In this document: positions 1 to 5,361 of the stretch, piece by piece
How positions within the stretch are numbered: the stretch's first letter is position 1
Layout: every line of letters begins with the position of its first letter
NCBI GenBank assembly: GCA_007134725.1
Contig: SLKF01000096.1
Coordinates: 1-5,363 of the forward strand
Length of the DNA stretch: 5,363 nt
From: Clostridiales bacterium
Lineage (GTDB): Bacteria > Bacillota > Clostridia > Peptostreptococcales > T1SED10-28
Direction of reading: 5' to 3'
Position numbers and translations under genes: made by a program
The notes under the pieces: generated by a model
Databases searched by the model: none
Told to the model about the DNA's origin: nothing
The model's input: the letters and a program-made list of their open reading frames with translations, nothing else

Positions 1-649
1 CATCCAATGGATTCGGGAACATTCCTGATGCAATTAAACCCGTGACATGGGAGGCGTCGTAGGCAAGGATGATTCCTTCCTGATTCGCAATTTCCCGTAG
101 CTCCTTAACGGGTTCGAAAAACAGCGTACCGGATCCACCAAAAATAATCATTTTCGGCTTTCGTGCCTTCGCCTGCTTTTTCAGTTTCTCCACATCCACC
201 GCCCGGACCTCATCAAAAGCCATATATTCTACTTTTATCGTTTCCTCAAATTGGCGTACCTGACACATAGGTCCCACCAGGCCGTGGCCCCAGTCGCTAA
301 GACTTACTTCAATTACCAGATCTCCGGGTTCCAAAATCCCAAGCACCACGGACATTCCCGCCATATGACCGCCGATGGGACGGAGATCTACGTATTTGGC
401 ATGAAAAATATCTTTTACCAGTTCATGGGTTTCCATTTCAAATTCATGTATGAATTTGTTACCGGTGTATTCCCGCTCCTCGGGATGCATCGTAGCGTAG
501 CACCCATAGCGATTGCCAAAATCGCCTCCAAGGTAGCTTCTAACCTTTTCGCTGGCATAGTTCTCCGATGCAATCAGATTTAAGCAGCCCTCCCGATAGC
601 TTTCATGTTGTTTTAACATATTATCAAGATCTCTTGTGGTTTTAAACAT
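1..649 (-). CDS. Divergent serine hydroxymethyltransferase-family PLP enzyme (N-terminal 216 residues, 3' end outside window)
   Basis: This is a fold-type I PLP enzyme related to serine hydroxymethyltransferase, which normally moves a one-carbon unit between serine and tetrahydrofolate in the cytoplasm. I translated 216 codons from an ATG at 649 without a stop; the gene runs off the left edge. Family landmarks are LIASEN (residues 25-30, S28 matching E. coli Ser35), N46-R47-Y48 (Tyr55), LEPGD (110-114), KPKMII (164-169) and DASHVTGLIASG (198-209), with D198 and H201 matching the cofactor-binding Asp200 and His203. The Schiff-base lysine would lie just past the edge. Oddities: the usual YAEGYPGKRYYGG loop is replaced by a longer, unrelated loop (48-64); the position of catalytic Glu57 is C50; and the LAHGGH segment reads LSDWGH (117-122). 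It may therefore be an aldolase, transaldolase or other SHMT-fold enzyme rather than a folate-dependent GlyA. The start is set by AAAGGAG at 656-662, six bases upstream. The family is confident, the substrate is not. Confidence 0.8.
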   Translation of the reverse strand, partial: MFKTTRDLDNMLKQHESYREGCLNLIASENYASEKVRSYLGGDFGNRYGCYATMHPEEREYTGNKFIHEFEMETHELVKDIFHAKYVDLRPIGGHMAGMSVVLGILEPGDLVIEVSLSDWGHGLVGPMCQVRQFEETIKVEYMAFDEVRAVDVEKLKKQAKARKPKMIIFGGSGTLFFEPVKELREIANQEGIILAYDASHVTGLIASGMFPNPLD

Positions 650-663
650 AGCGCTCTCCTTTC

Positions 664-683
664 CGAAGGGATTTCCCCTTTCG
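664..683 (-). promoter_or_regulatory. Short hairpin next to the SHMT-like gene's Shine-Dalgarno
   Basis: CGAAGGG (664-670) can pair with CCCTTTCG (676-683) with one bulged base, leaving a loop of about five bases. In the transcript it lies just upstream of the AAAGGAG ribosome binding site (656-662). It might influence translation, but the stem is short and there is no known riboswitch signature around it. It could be chance. Confidence 0.25.
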
Positions 684-771
684 TTTTTATTTTCTTTTTT
701 TATGACTTGAATTTTTATGCTATTTCTTCCTTATCAGAAAGCCTGATGATACTTATGCCCGTCATAAAGTT

Positions 772-810
772 TTATTGTACTCTCTGCTTAGCAACCAGTC
801 TTATTGTACT
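772..810. repeat. Pair of 10-base direct repeats (TTATTGTACT) in the GNAT/SHMT-like gap
   Basis: TTATTGTACT occurs exactly at 772-781 and again at 801-810, 29 bases apart. It lies in the 196-base gap between the GNAT stop and the SHMT-like start. On the coding strand each copy contains TACAAT, five of six matches to a -10 box, but neither has a good -35 box at 16-18 bases. They could be binding sites for a regulator or alternative promoter elements. The rest of the gap (650-845) shows no gene and no clear terminator. Confidence 0.4.
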
Positions 811-845
811 TCCGAGTCATTGGGACTTTTGATACTATTTCTTTT

Positions 846-1733
846 TTATTCCCAAGTCCTACGATACTTCCTCCGCATGCCTGCGTTCTCAAATCCCAGG
901 TTGTTGTAGTAGTCAAACATCCCTCCGTAACAGTAGGTAGCTCCCAAGGTCTGGGTCTTTTTCATCGCTTGCATCAACAAAGCCTTGCCAAGGCCAAGTT
1001 TTCGGTATTTCGGCACCGTCGCCAAGGGCTCTAAATAAGCGTAATGGTTTTCTTCGTTTAACCACATCCCGGCAAAACTGGCATAGCTGCCATCGGGAGC
1101 CTTTACCACCATGGAAAGATCCTTTCGAAAATGAGGTCCGGACTGCATTAGCCGCCGACAGTCCACATCATCATCTGGGTGATCGCCGTGATTAAATCCT
1201 TTCCATAAGCATTCATGAATTTTTGCGTAATCATTCTCTTCTTCCAAAGTAAATATTTCAAATCCTTCGGGAAGCTTTGCCTCGTCAAATCCCCGATCAT
1301 AATTATAGGTGGTTATGGATTCTTCATGAATCATTTCATATCCCTTGCTTCCCAATAACTCCACCACATGCTTTTGTTGATCCGTCGTCCACACATTACT
1401 GAGGCGAACTCCGTCTTTTATTATATTAAGCTCTTCTTCTGCGTAGGCCAGCATCTCCTCATACAAGTACTCATAGCCTCTTTTGGCAAACAGAAAACTG
1501 TCTCCGAGATCCATCTCATAGGAGGCGATTCCAACCGGTTCCCCTTCCTCTTCCCAAATCCCCATTCGATGGGCTTTGTAGGGATTAAACATAGGATGGG
1601 TGTGGGCGTACTCCCAAAACTCCGGCAAAAGATAGCCGTTATGATCCTTTTTTTGGTATTCTTTTCTTAAAAAAGACTCTACCCGCTGAAAATCCTGTAG
1701 CATTCGATAGCTTCTCACAATGATTTTTCCCAT
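846..1733 (-). CDS. Double-domain GNAT family N-acetyltransferase
   Basis: A 295-residue cytoplasmic acetyltransferase predicted to move an acetyl group from acetyl-CoA to an unidentified amine. The C-terminal half (about 158-295) is a standard GNAT domain. Strand beta-4 and motif A read YLEPLATVP (233-241), followed by the pyrophosphate-binding signature R244-x-x-G247-x-G249, and the domain ends with YYNNLGF (275-281). The N-terminal half (about 1-145) looks like a second, degenerate GNAT fold: it has GEPVGIASYE (64-73) and ends LLGSKGYE (126-133), but the R-x-x-G-x-G loop is missing, so it probably does not bind acetyl-CoA. I chose the ATG at 1733 because GGAGG lies seven bases upstream. 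The longer reading from 1817 adds 28 basic, low-complexity residues, overlaps the preceding gene and has no such site. It follows the two membrane-protein genes by 58 bases and may be co-transcribed with them. The family is confident, the substrate unknown. Confidence 0.88.
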   Translation of the reverse strand: MGKIIVRSYRMLQDFQRVESFLRKEYQKKDHNGYLLPEFWEYAHTHPMFNPYKAHRMGIWEEEGEPVGIASYEMDLGDSFLFAKRGYEYLYEEMLAYAEEELNIIKDGVRLSNVWTTDQQKHVVELLGSKGYEMIHEESITTYNYDRGFDEAKLPEGFEIFTLEEENDYAKIHECLWKGFNHGDHPDDDVDCRRLMQSGPHFRKDLSMVVKAPDGSYASFAGMWLNEENHYAYLEPLATVPKYRKLGLGKALLMQAMKKTQTLGATYCYGGMFDYYNNLGFENAGMRRKYRRTWE

Positions 1734-1740
1734 TTTTGAT

Positions 1741-1746
1741 CCTCCT
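1741..1746 (-). promoter_or_regulatory. Ribosome binding site that fixes the GNAT start
   Basis: The coding strand reads AGGAGG-like sequence (GGAGG at 1745-1741), then seven bases, then ATG at 1733. This selects the 295-residue form over the 323-residue reading that starts at 1817 inside the upstream gene. Confidence 0.8.
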
Positions 1747-1791
1747 ATTGTAATTTTTTTAAATTTTGAGCTCCCCTCAATTTTGAACTTT

Positions 1792-2394
1792 TTACCATAA
1801 TTTATTTTCAACATCAATCGGCTTTCCTAAGGGATCCTGCTCCCAGAACTTTTTCAGCTGACTGAAGTAAACCAATAGATAAATAACGGCAACAATCCCC
1901 AATAACACTCCAATTACCATGGTACCGGTGTGGTTGAAAAACAGCGTGAATATCAAAATCACAGCCGAGGATATCCCCATTACCATATAGGTTCGAAGTT
2001 TTTTTTGCGTCTCGACCTTTCGTTCTTCAAAACTCAGCTCTGAGAACACCTTATAGGTTCCCTCAAGAATATAGAAAAAAATAATGATTTCAAGCATGAT
2101 CACGATTATGGGGTAGTAAAGAAAAACCAAAGACTCCATCAGAGCTCCTCCTGCTACCAGGGTTCCAATAGTATCCACAAGTGTAAGCGCCACAAGCACC
2201 TTTCCAAAGGATATAGCCCGTTGAAAGCTTTCTATGGAAATAGAGGAATTTTGGAATCTAGAAGTCAACTCATGCAATCCCGATATTAAAATCAGCCATC
2301 CCACAAAGGGTGGTAACAGTCTTAAGGGTCCCAGATTCAGATGAAAAGTGACAAAGATCAGTCCCCAAAAGATTTTTTGGTATCCCCGATCCAT
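1792..2394 (-). CDS. Polytopic membrane protein of unknown function (200 aa)
   Basis: I cannot assign a function. The 200-residue protein is strongly hydrophobic, with about six membrane segments near residues 8-22, 26-43, 66-86, 89-110, 137-153 and 158-177. A charged cytoplasmic-looking loop (about 119-136, EERKVETQKKLR) separates the fourth and fifth. The N-terminal pattern IFWGLIFV...LGPLRLLPPFVGWLILISGL resembles a motif I recall from many uncharacterised clostridial membrane proteins, in which a short helix, a Leu-Pro-x-Phe-x-Gly turn and a second helix follow each other; this is from memory, not a search. No transporter or enzyme signature is visible. The start codon overlaps the upstream stop as TAATG, and GGGGG (2402-2406) lies seven bases ahead, so translation is probably coupled to the single-pass protein before it. 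The two likely act together. Confidence 0.85.
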   Translation of the reverse strand: MDRGYQKIFWGLIFVTFHLNLGPLRLLPPFVGWLILISGLHELTSRFQNSSISIESFQRAISFGKVLVALTLVDTIGTLVAGGALMESLVFLYYPIIVIMLEIIIFFYILEGTYKVFSELSFEERKVETQKKLRTYMVMGISSAVILIFTLFFNHTGTMVIGVLLGIVAVIYLLVYFSQLKKFWEQDPLGKPIDVENKLW

Positions 2395-3281
2395 TATAAC
2401 GCCCCCTTTAGTTGAAGATACTGGAATATTTCATAAAAGTCGTATTCCTGCCTATGATACCAGCCCGCAATAGTGGGGGCCGTCTCTTCTTCCCCGTTTT
2501 CTTTTATGAATCGGATTTTCGGGCGAAGTTGTAAATAACGAAATTTTTCTCCTACAATTTCAGAACTTTTGATGTTGGATTCGATGGATATCTTTTCTCC
2601 CGCTTCGATTATCATCCCTTGGATTTCCTGAAAATTCTTACCGTTTACTCTCATCTCCAGGTTTTCCTGAATCAGTGTCAGAAACTCGGACTCTATACCG
2701 ACCAGCTCAATCTCTTCTTCCACAATAAACTCGGTTACAGTTTGGTAATTAGATCCCGAACTGCTGAGGAATTCTATTGTATTACTATGTTCTTCCTCAA
2801 AGTGAAAATTAATGGATCCGATTTCTGCCGTAAATACGGAACCGTCGGAAAGGTGAATTTCCGCCTCGGTAATTTCTATGGATTCACCCTCCTGATAGTC
2901 CTCATCAAAAGCGAATTCCAGGTATACGGTCCGTATACTATAGCGACCCTCTATGTTTCCCGGCGTTTGCTGTTGGCCATCGGTAAATACGGCAAATTGG
3001 CCATGCATGCCAAACTCACTGGCGGGTACCTGAAGGTCCGGATGTTCCGGGAAATCTATCCGGCTTACCACCCGGTCATCGGTGGAATTGGCAATGTAGT
3101 ACAGCTCTACGTTGATTTTTCGGGGGCTCTGTTGATATGCAAAATAGGTTTGCTCTTCTATGTAATGCTCGATCACCACCGGCTCATCCAATCTTAAAAG
3201 ATACACCCCGACATAGCCGATCACCACCAGGACTGCAATCAAAACAATTCCTACTTTTAGTATTTTTCTATTGGTTTCCAA
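2394..3281 (-). CDS. Single-pass membrane-anchored protein of unknown function, TTG start (295 aa)
   Basis: I do not recognise this family. A short positively charged N-terminus (ETNRKILK) is followed by one membrane segment (about 7-29), then an extracytoplasmic part of about 265 residues. That part is acidic, rich in Glu, Ile and aromatic residues, and reads like alternating beta strands (for example EGESIEITEAEIHL). There is no lipobox, no cell-wall sorting motif and no catalytic motif that I can see. The start is TTG at 3281, because GGGAGG (3294-3289) lies exactly seven bases upstream. The in-frame ATG at 3377 has GGAGG abutting it with no spacer. It would also add 32 residues containing four cysteines, whereas the 295-residue protein has none. 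The stop TAA shares one base with the ATG of the next gene (TAATG), pointing to a coupled pair. A role at the cell surface, perhaps sensing or membrane assembly with its partner, is only inference. Confidence 0.82.
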   Translation of the reverse strand: METNRKILKVGIVLIAVLVVIGYVGVYLLRLDEPVVIEHYIEEQTYFAYQQSPRKINVELYYIANSTDDRVVSRIDFPEHPDLQVPASEFGMHGQFAVFTDGQQQTPGNIEGRYSIRTVYLEFAFDEDYQEGESIEITEAEIHLSDGSVFTAEIGSINFHFEEEHSNTIEFLSSSGSNYQTVTEFIVEEEIELVGIESEFLTLIQENLEMRVNGKNFQEIQGMIIEAGEKISIESNIKSSEIVGEKFRYLQLRPKIRFIKENGEEETAPTIAGWYHRQEYDFYEIFQYLQLKGAL

Positions 3282-3288
3282 ATTCCTA

Positions 3289-3294
3289 CCTCCC
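3289..3294 (-). promoter_or_regulatory. Ribosome binding site that fixes the TTG start
   Basis: GGGAGG on the coding strand, followed by seven bases and then TTG at 3281-3279. Position and strength make TTG the only well-supported start of this reading frame. Confidence 0.8.
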
Positions 3295-3316
3295 TTAAAG
3301 GACAGAAATAACAGAG

Positions 3317-3334
3317 CGGGATGACAGCATCCCG
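3317..3334 (-). promoter_or_regulatory. Perfect 7-bp hairpin in the leader of the TTG-start gene
   Basis: CGGGATG (3317-3323), a four-base loop (3324-3327) and CATCCCG (3328-3334) form a perfect GC-rich hairpin about 23 bases upstream of the ribosome binding site. On the coding strand no T-run follows it, so it is not a terminator for this transcript. On the plus strand TTTT follows, but no plus-strand gene would need it. It may be a leader structure that stabilises the mRNA or affects translation. Confidence 0.5.
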
Positions 3335-3354
3335 TTTTCCCATTGCTTTTGCAA

Positions 3355-3394
3355 AACTGAAAGCACAGGATTTTCATCCTCCGTGTCTTCAGTT
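3355..3394 (-). promoter_or_regulatory. Long imperfect hairpin in the same leader
   Basis: AACTGAA (3355-3361) pairs with TTCAGTT (3388-3394) as a perfect 7-bp outer stem. After small internal mismatches, CAC/GTG (3364-3366 with 3383-3385) and AGGAT/ATCCT (3367-3371 with 3376-3380) continue the stem to a four-base loop. Two bases (3381-3382) bulge on one side. It lies between the candidate promoter and the 3317-3334 hairpin, so both would be in the 5' leader. No known riboswitch class is recognised. Confidence 0.5.
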
Positions 3395-3434
3395 CTTGAT
3401 TCTTGCCTCTTGCTTCTCGTTTCTCGTTTCTATT
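3393..3434 (-). repeat. Degenerate 7-base tandem array (six units)
   Basis: Six consecutive heptamers on the plus strand fit TTCTYGY. The best are TTCTTGC (3400-3406) and the identical pair TTCTCGT (3414-3420 and 3421-3427); the last unit, TTCTATT, is weaker. On the coding strand the array is purine-rich, with AGAA recurring every seven bases. It begins just downstream of the candidate promoter and overlaps the outer arm of the 3355-3394 hairpin by two bases. A related array with the same phase sits at 5334-5361. Confidence 0.65.
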
Positions 3435-3436
3435 CT

Positions 3437-3465
3437 ATCATATCTTTCTTTTCCAGACATATAAA
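3437..3465 (-). promoter_or_regulatory. Candidate sigma-A-type promoter for the membrane-protein operon
   Basis: On the coding strand TTTATA (3465-3460, four of six matches to TTGACA) and TATGAT (3442-3437, five of six matches to TATAAT) are separated by exactly 17 bases. The -35 box overlaps the T-run of the kinase terminator. Transcription would start near 3430, giving a leader of about 150 bases ahead of the TTG start. The -35 match is weak, so this is a candidate only. Confidence 0.35.
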
Positions 3466-3503
3466 AAAACGTCTTAAGATTTACTTCTATCAGCCTTAAG
3501 ACG
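3463..3503 (-). terminator. Rho-independent terminator after the histidine kinase gene
   Basis: On the coding strand CGTCTTAAG (3503-3495), a 16-base loop and CTTAAGACG (3478-3470) form a perfect 9-bp stem, followed at once by seven T (3469-3463). It lies 116 bases past the kinase stop and ahead of the next promoter candidate, so it likely separates the two transcription units. The stem has only four G-C pairs and the loop is long, so read-through is plausible. Confidence 0.72.
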
Positions 3504-3565
3504 AAGGGGCAGGAAAGCATTAAGACGGCGAATTTTTTGTTTGGCCTGCGGTGTGGCGGTAGAGC

Positions 3566-3613
3566 AGAGAGGACAGTTACTCCGTCCCTCTGTCCTGTTC
3601 CTCTGTCCTCTTT
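3566..3613. repeat. REP-like palindromic repeat with GGACAG/CTGTCC arms
   Basis: AGAGAGGACAG (3566-3576) pairs with CTGTCCTCTTT (3603-3613), with a perfect core of GAGGACAG against CTGTCCTC. A second copy of the right arm, CTGTCC, lies inside at 3590-3595, so two alternative stems are possible, and GGAC (3571-3574) can also pair with GTCC (3584-3587). The element sits six bases after the kinase stop. It resembles, from memory, the GGGACAG-rich intergenic palindromes that accompany REP-associated (IS200-like) transposases in clostridia. No transposase is in the window. Confidence 0.5.
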
Positions 3614-3618
3614 GTATT

Positions 3619-5211
3619 TTAGGTTTTGGGAAGGGTGATTTCAAAGGTTGTGCCTTCCCTATCCGAGGTGTGGACTTTCAGGCTGCCTTGATGAGAATCC
3701 ACACATTTTTTAACGATATGAAGACCAAAACCTCGGTTGGAACCTTTGGAGCTAAAACCCTTTTCAAAAATTTTCCAGGCCTCATCATGGGGGATGCCTG
3801 GACCGTTATCTCCCACTTCGATATTTATCGCCTGATCCGACTCTCTAACAAGGATGTGAATGCTTTTATTAGACGGAATATTTGATGGATCATAGACCGT
3901 AAGCGCTTCCAGGGCATTATCCACCAGATTTCCCACGATGGTCATCACACATTGATGATCCCCTTTAGACTCCTCCGGATCCATTACATAGGATTTTTCA
4001 TTGATTAAGAGCTGTACCCCTTCCTCCTGACATCGATGGATTTTACCTAGGAGCAGTCCCTGCAGTTTAACGTTTCGGATATTCTTCCCTAGGGTTTGCA
4101 ACAGGCTTTCGGTGTTTTGTTGGGTTTCAAGGAGATAGCTCTGAGCCTCTTCAAGATTGCCAAGCTGTATCAGCCCGAGAATAGCCTGAAGTTTGTTGGA
4201 AAATTCATGGGTGGTGGCGCGTAGAGAATCCGTAAGGATTCTGGCCCCGGTGAGCTCCTCGGCTAATCGGGTGATATCTTTTTTATCTTGAAAGCTGCCG
4301 ATAACCCCTAAAACCCTTCCTTTATATTCTAAGAGTTTGGTACTCATAAGGATTTCCTTGCCTTGGAAAGAACAGGTTATATGTTCTTCCGAGCCTTTGC
4401 CCCGAAGGGTTCGGGAAAGAGGATTCCTCTGGAAAACTTCTTCCACGGGTTTCCCCTGAATACTTGGATCCTCCAGTTTAAGAATCTCATAGCCTCCTTG
4501 ATTCATATAGTTGATTTTTCCCTGTTCATCAATGGATATAATCCCTTCGCTTACGGTATCCAAAAGACCTTGATACTTCTGATAAAGCGTGGCAATTTCC
4601 ACGGGCTCCAAACCCATTAAAGATTTTTTGATATTTTTTGACAGAACCAGTGCTCCCATCAAACCGATCAAAGCTCCGATCACAATGGAAAGTACCGTAG
4701 CGTAGTTTAGTTCTCCGGTAATACTTTGTACATTTTCACTTAATATCCCTACGGCAACCATGCCGATACGCTCCTGGTTTTCATTATGAATCGGCGTAAA
4801 TCCCCGGACAGAAAGACCTAAGGTTCCCTGAGCTTCCGAGGTATATTCTTCTCCGGTTTCCAAAACCCGGGTTTCATCCCCTCCTTGAAAAAACCGACCG
4901 ATTTCTTCCGGGTTCGGATGAGAATAACGCCGCCCTTCCAAGTCTGTGACCACTATAAACTCTATGGACTCCGAGGATAACAATACCCTGGATACTTGCT
5001 GCTGAACTCTCCTTGGATCTTCCTCTTCCAATCCTTCGATAACATCCCCCATTTGGGCTACGGTTCTTGCACTATTAAGCACGGATGTTTCAATCTCCTG
5101 CACCACTTTATCCCTTGCAATGTTTCGGAATATGAGACCGGATACCGCCAGGGCAATAAGAGTGGTAATCAATGCGATAATAATAATTTTTTCCTGTAAT
5201 TTGATCCTCAT
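3619..5211 (-). CDS. CitA/DcuS-type membrane sensor histidine kinase
   Basis: A complete 530-residue sensor kinase of the di/tricarboxylate-sensing family (CitA, DcuS, Bacillus MalK/CitS). Domains in order: membrane segment 1 (about 8-28); extracytoplasmic PDC/CACHE sensor (about 30-165); membrane segment 2 (about 171-190); cytoplasmic PAS domain (about 205-310); Spo0B-like dimerisation helix with phospho-acceptor H335 in TTHEFSNKLQAILGLIQLG; and an ATPase domain with N-box N428/N432, G1 box DNGPG (468-472), F box (GFSSKG, 485-490) and G2 box GFG (494-496). All catalytic boxes look intact. In the sensor, R95, H98 and R136 lie in the RYSHP and LGLSVRG motifs, where relatives contact carboxylate ligands, so citrate, malate or a similar acid is likely; the exact ligand is inference. 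The start ATG follows GGGGGTG with five bases between. The partner response regulator, usually adjacent in this family, is not downstream. A terminator follows the gene. Confidence 0.93.
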   Translation of the reverse strand: MRIKLQEKIIIIALITTLIALAVSGLIFRNIARDKVVQEIETSVLNSARTVAQMGDVIEGLEEEDPRRVQQQVSRVLLSSESIEFIVVTDLEGRRYSHPNPEEIGRFFQGGDETRVLETGEEYTSEAQGTLGLSVRGFTPIHNENQERIGMVAVGILSENVQSITGELNYATVLSIVIGALIGLMGALVLSKNIKKSLMGLEPVEIATLYQKYQGLLDTVSEGIISIDEQGKINYMNQGGYEILKLEDPSIQGKPVEEVFQRNPLSRTLRGKGSEEHITCSFQGKEILMSTKLLEYKGRVLGVIGSFQDKKDITRLAEELTGARILTDSLRATTHEFSNKLQAILGLIQLGNLEEAQSYLLETQQNTESLLQTLGKNIRNVKLQGLLLGKIHRCQEEGVQLLINEKSYVMDPEESKGDHQCVMTIVGNLVDNALEALTVYDPSNIPSNKSIHILVRESDQAINIEVGDNGPGIPHDEAWKIFEKGFSSKGSNRGFGLHIVKKCVDSHQGSLKVHTSDREGTTFEITLPKT

Positions 5212-5249
5212 CCCAGCACCCCCATTTCTTTTTTCTTATTGACACTTTC

Positions 5250-5274
5250 TTTCATATTTTTTTATTTCATATTT
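5250..5274. repeat. Two exact 10-base direct repeats ahead of the kinase gene
   Basis: TTTCATATTT occurs at 5250-5259 and 5265-5274, 15 bases apart; a one-mismatch copy, TTTCATCTTT, begins seven bases later at 5272. They lie 39-70 bases upstream of the kinase start in a leader that is almost all purine on the coding strand. They could be regulator sites or decayed short tandem repeats. I find no convincing promoter in 5212-5363: the best candidate, TATAGA with TAGGCA 17 bases ahead, matches only four of six bases in each box. Confidence 0.35.
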
Positions 5275-5333
5275 CATCTTTCCTTCATTTTTCCTCTATA
5301 TTTCTTCTTTTTAACTTTGCCTATAACATCTCA

Positions 5334-5361
5334 TTCCTTATTCTTCATTCTTCATTCTTTG
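5334..5361 (-). repeat. 7-base tandem array at the window edge (four units)
   Basis: Four consecutive heptamers on the plus strand: TTCCTTA, TTCTTCA (5341-5347), TTCTTCA (5348-5354) and TTCTTTG. On the coding strand this is a run of GAAGAAT-like units. The array may continue past 5363. It shares period, phase and the TTCTT core with the array at 3393-3434. Confidence 0.6.

Larger units (their letters stand above)
3282..3618. other. 337-base gene-free region between the kinase and the membrane-protein operon
   Basis: This stretch holds no supported gene. In transcription order it contains the REP-like palindrome (3613-3566), a spare copy of the terminator arm (3527-3520), the terminator (3503-3463), a candidate promoter (3465-3437), the heptamer array (3434-3393), and two leader hairpins (3394-3355 and 3334-3317). 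The reading from the ATG at 3377 is judged a 5' extension of the downstream frame and not coding. Confidence 0.7.

Noticed and set aside
688..762. Short minus-strand open frames in the 650-845 gap, including a 16-codon one starting at a TTTATG
   Set aside because: None has a ribosome binding site at a workable distance, and they are too short to support as a leader peptide.
650..845. Riboswitch (glycine, folate or SAM type) upstream of the SHMT-like gene
   Set aside because: I looked for conserved cores of these classes and saw none; only a short bulged hairpin and simple repeats are present.
1761..1790. Inverted TTGAG/CTCAA repeat between the small membrane protein and the GNAT gene as a terminator
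   Set aside because: The stem is only five pairs before mismatches, and the coding strand continues with an A-rich, not T-rich, run.
1734..1817. 28-residue N-terminal extension of the GNAT protein
   Set aside because: It overlaps the end of the upstream membrane-protein gene, has low-complexity composition and lacks a ribosome binding site; the start at 1733 has GGAGG at seven bases.
2619..3197. Plus-strand open frame of 192 codons
   Set aside because: It is the antisense shadow of the single-pass membrane-protein gene. Its translation shows no domain and the minus-strand gene has clear start, anchor and operon signals. The other plus-strand frames are shadows for the same reasons.
3282..3377. 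N-terminal extension of the single-pass membrane protein from an ATG at 3377
   Set aside because: GGAGG abuts the ATG with no spacer. The extension carries four cysteines while the rest has none, it covers two hairpins, and it would put the membrane anchor 32 residues inside. The TTG at 3281 has an ideal ribosome binding site.
5239..5268. Plus-strand promoter beginning TTGACA at 5239
   Set aside because: The -35 box is perfect, but no acceptable -10 box follows at 16-18 bases (TTATTT or TATTTC), and no plus-strand gene is seen in the remaining sequence.
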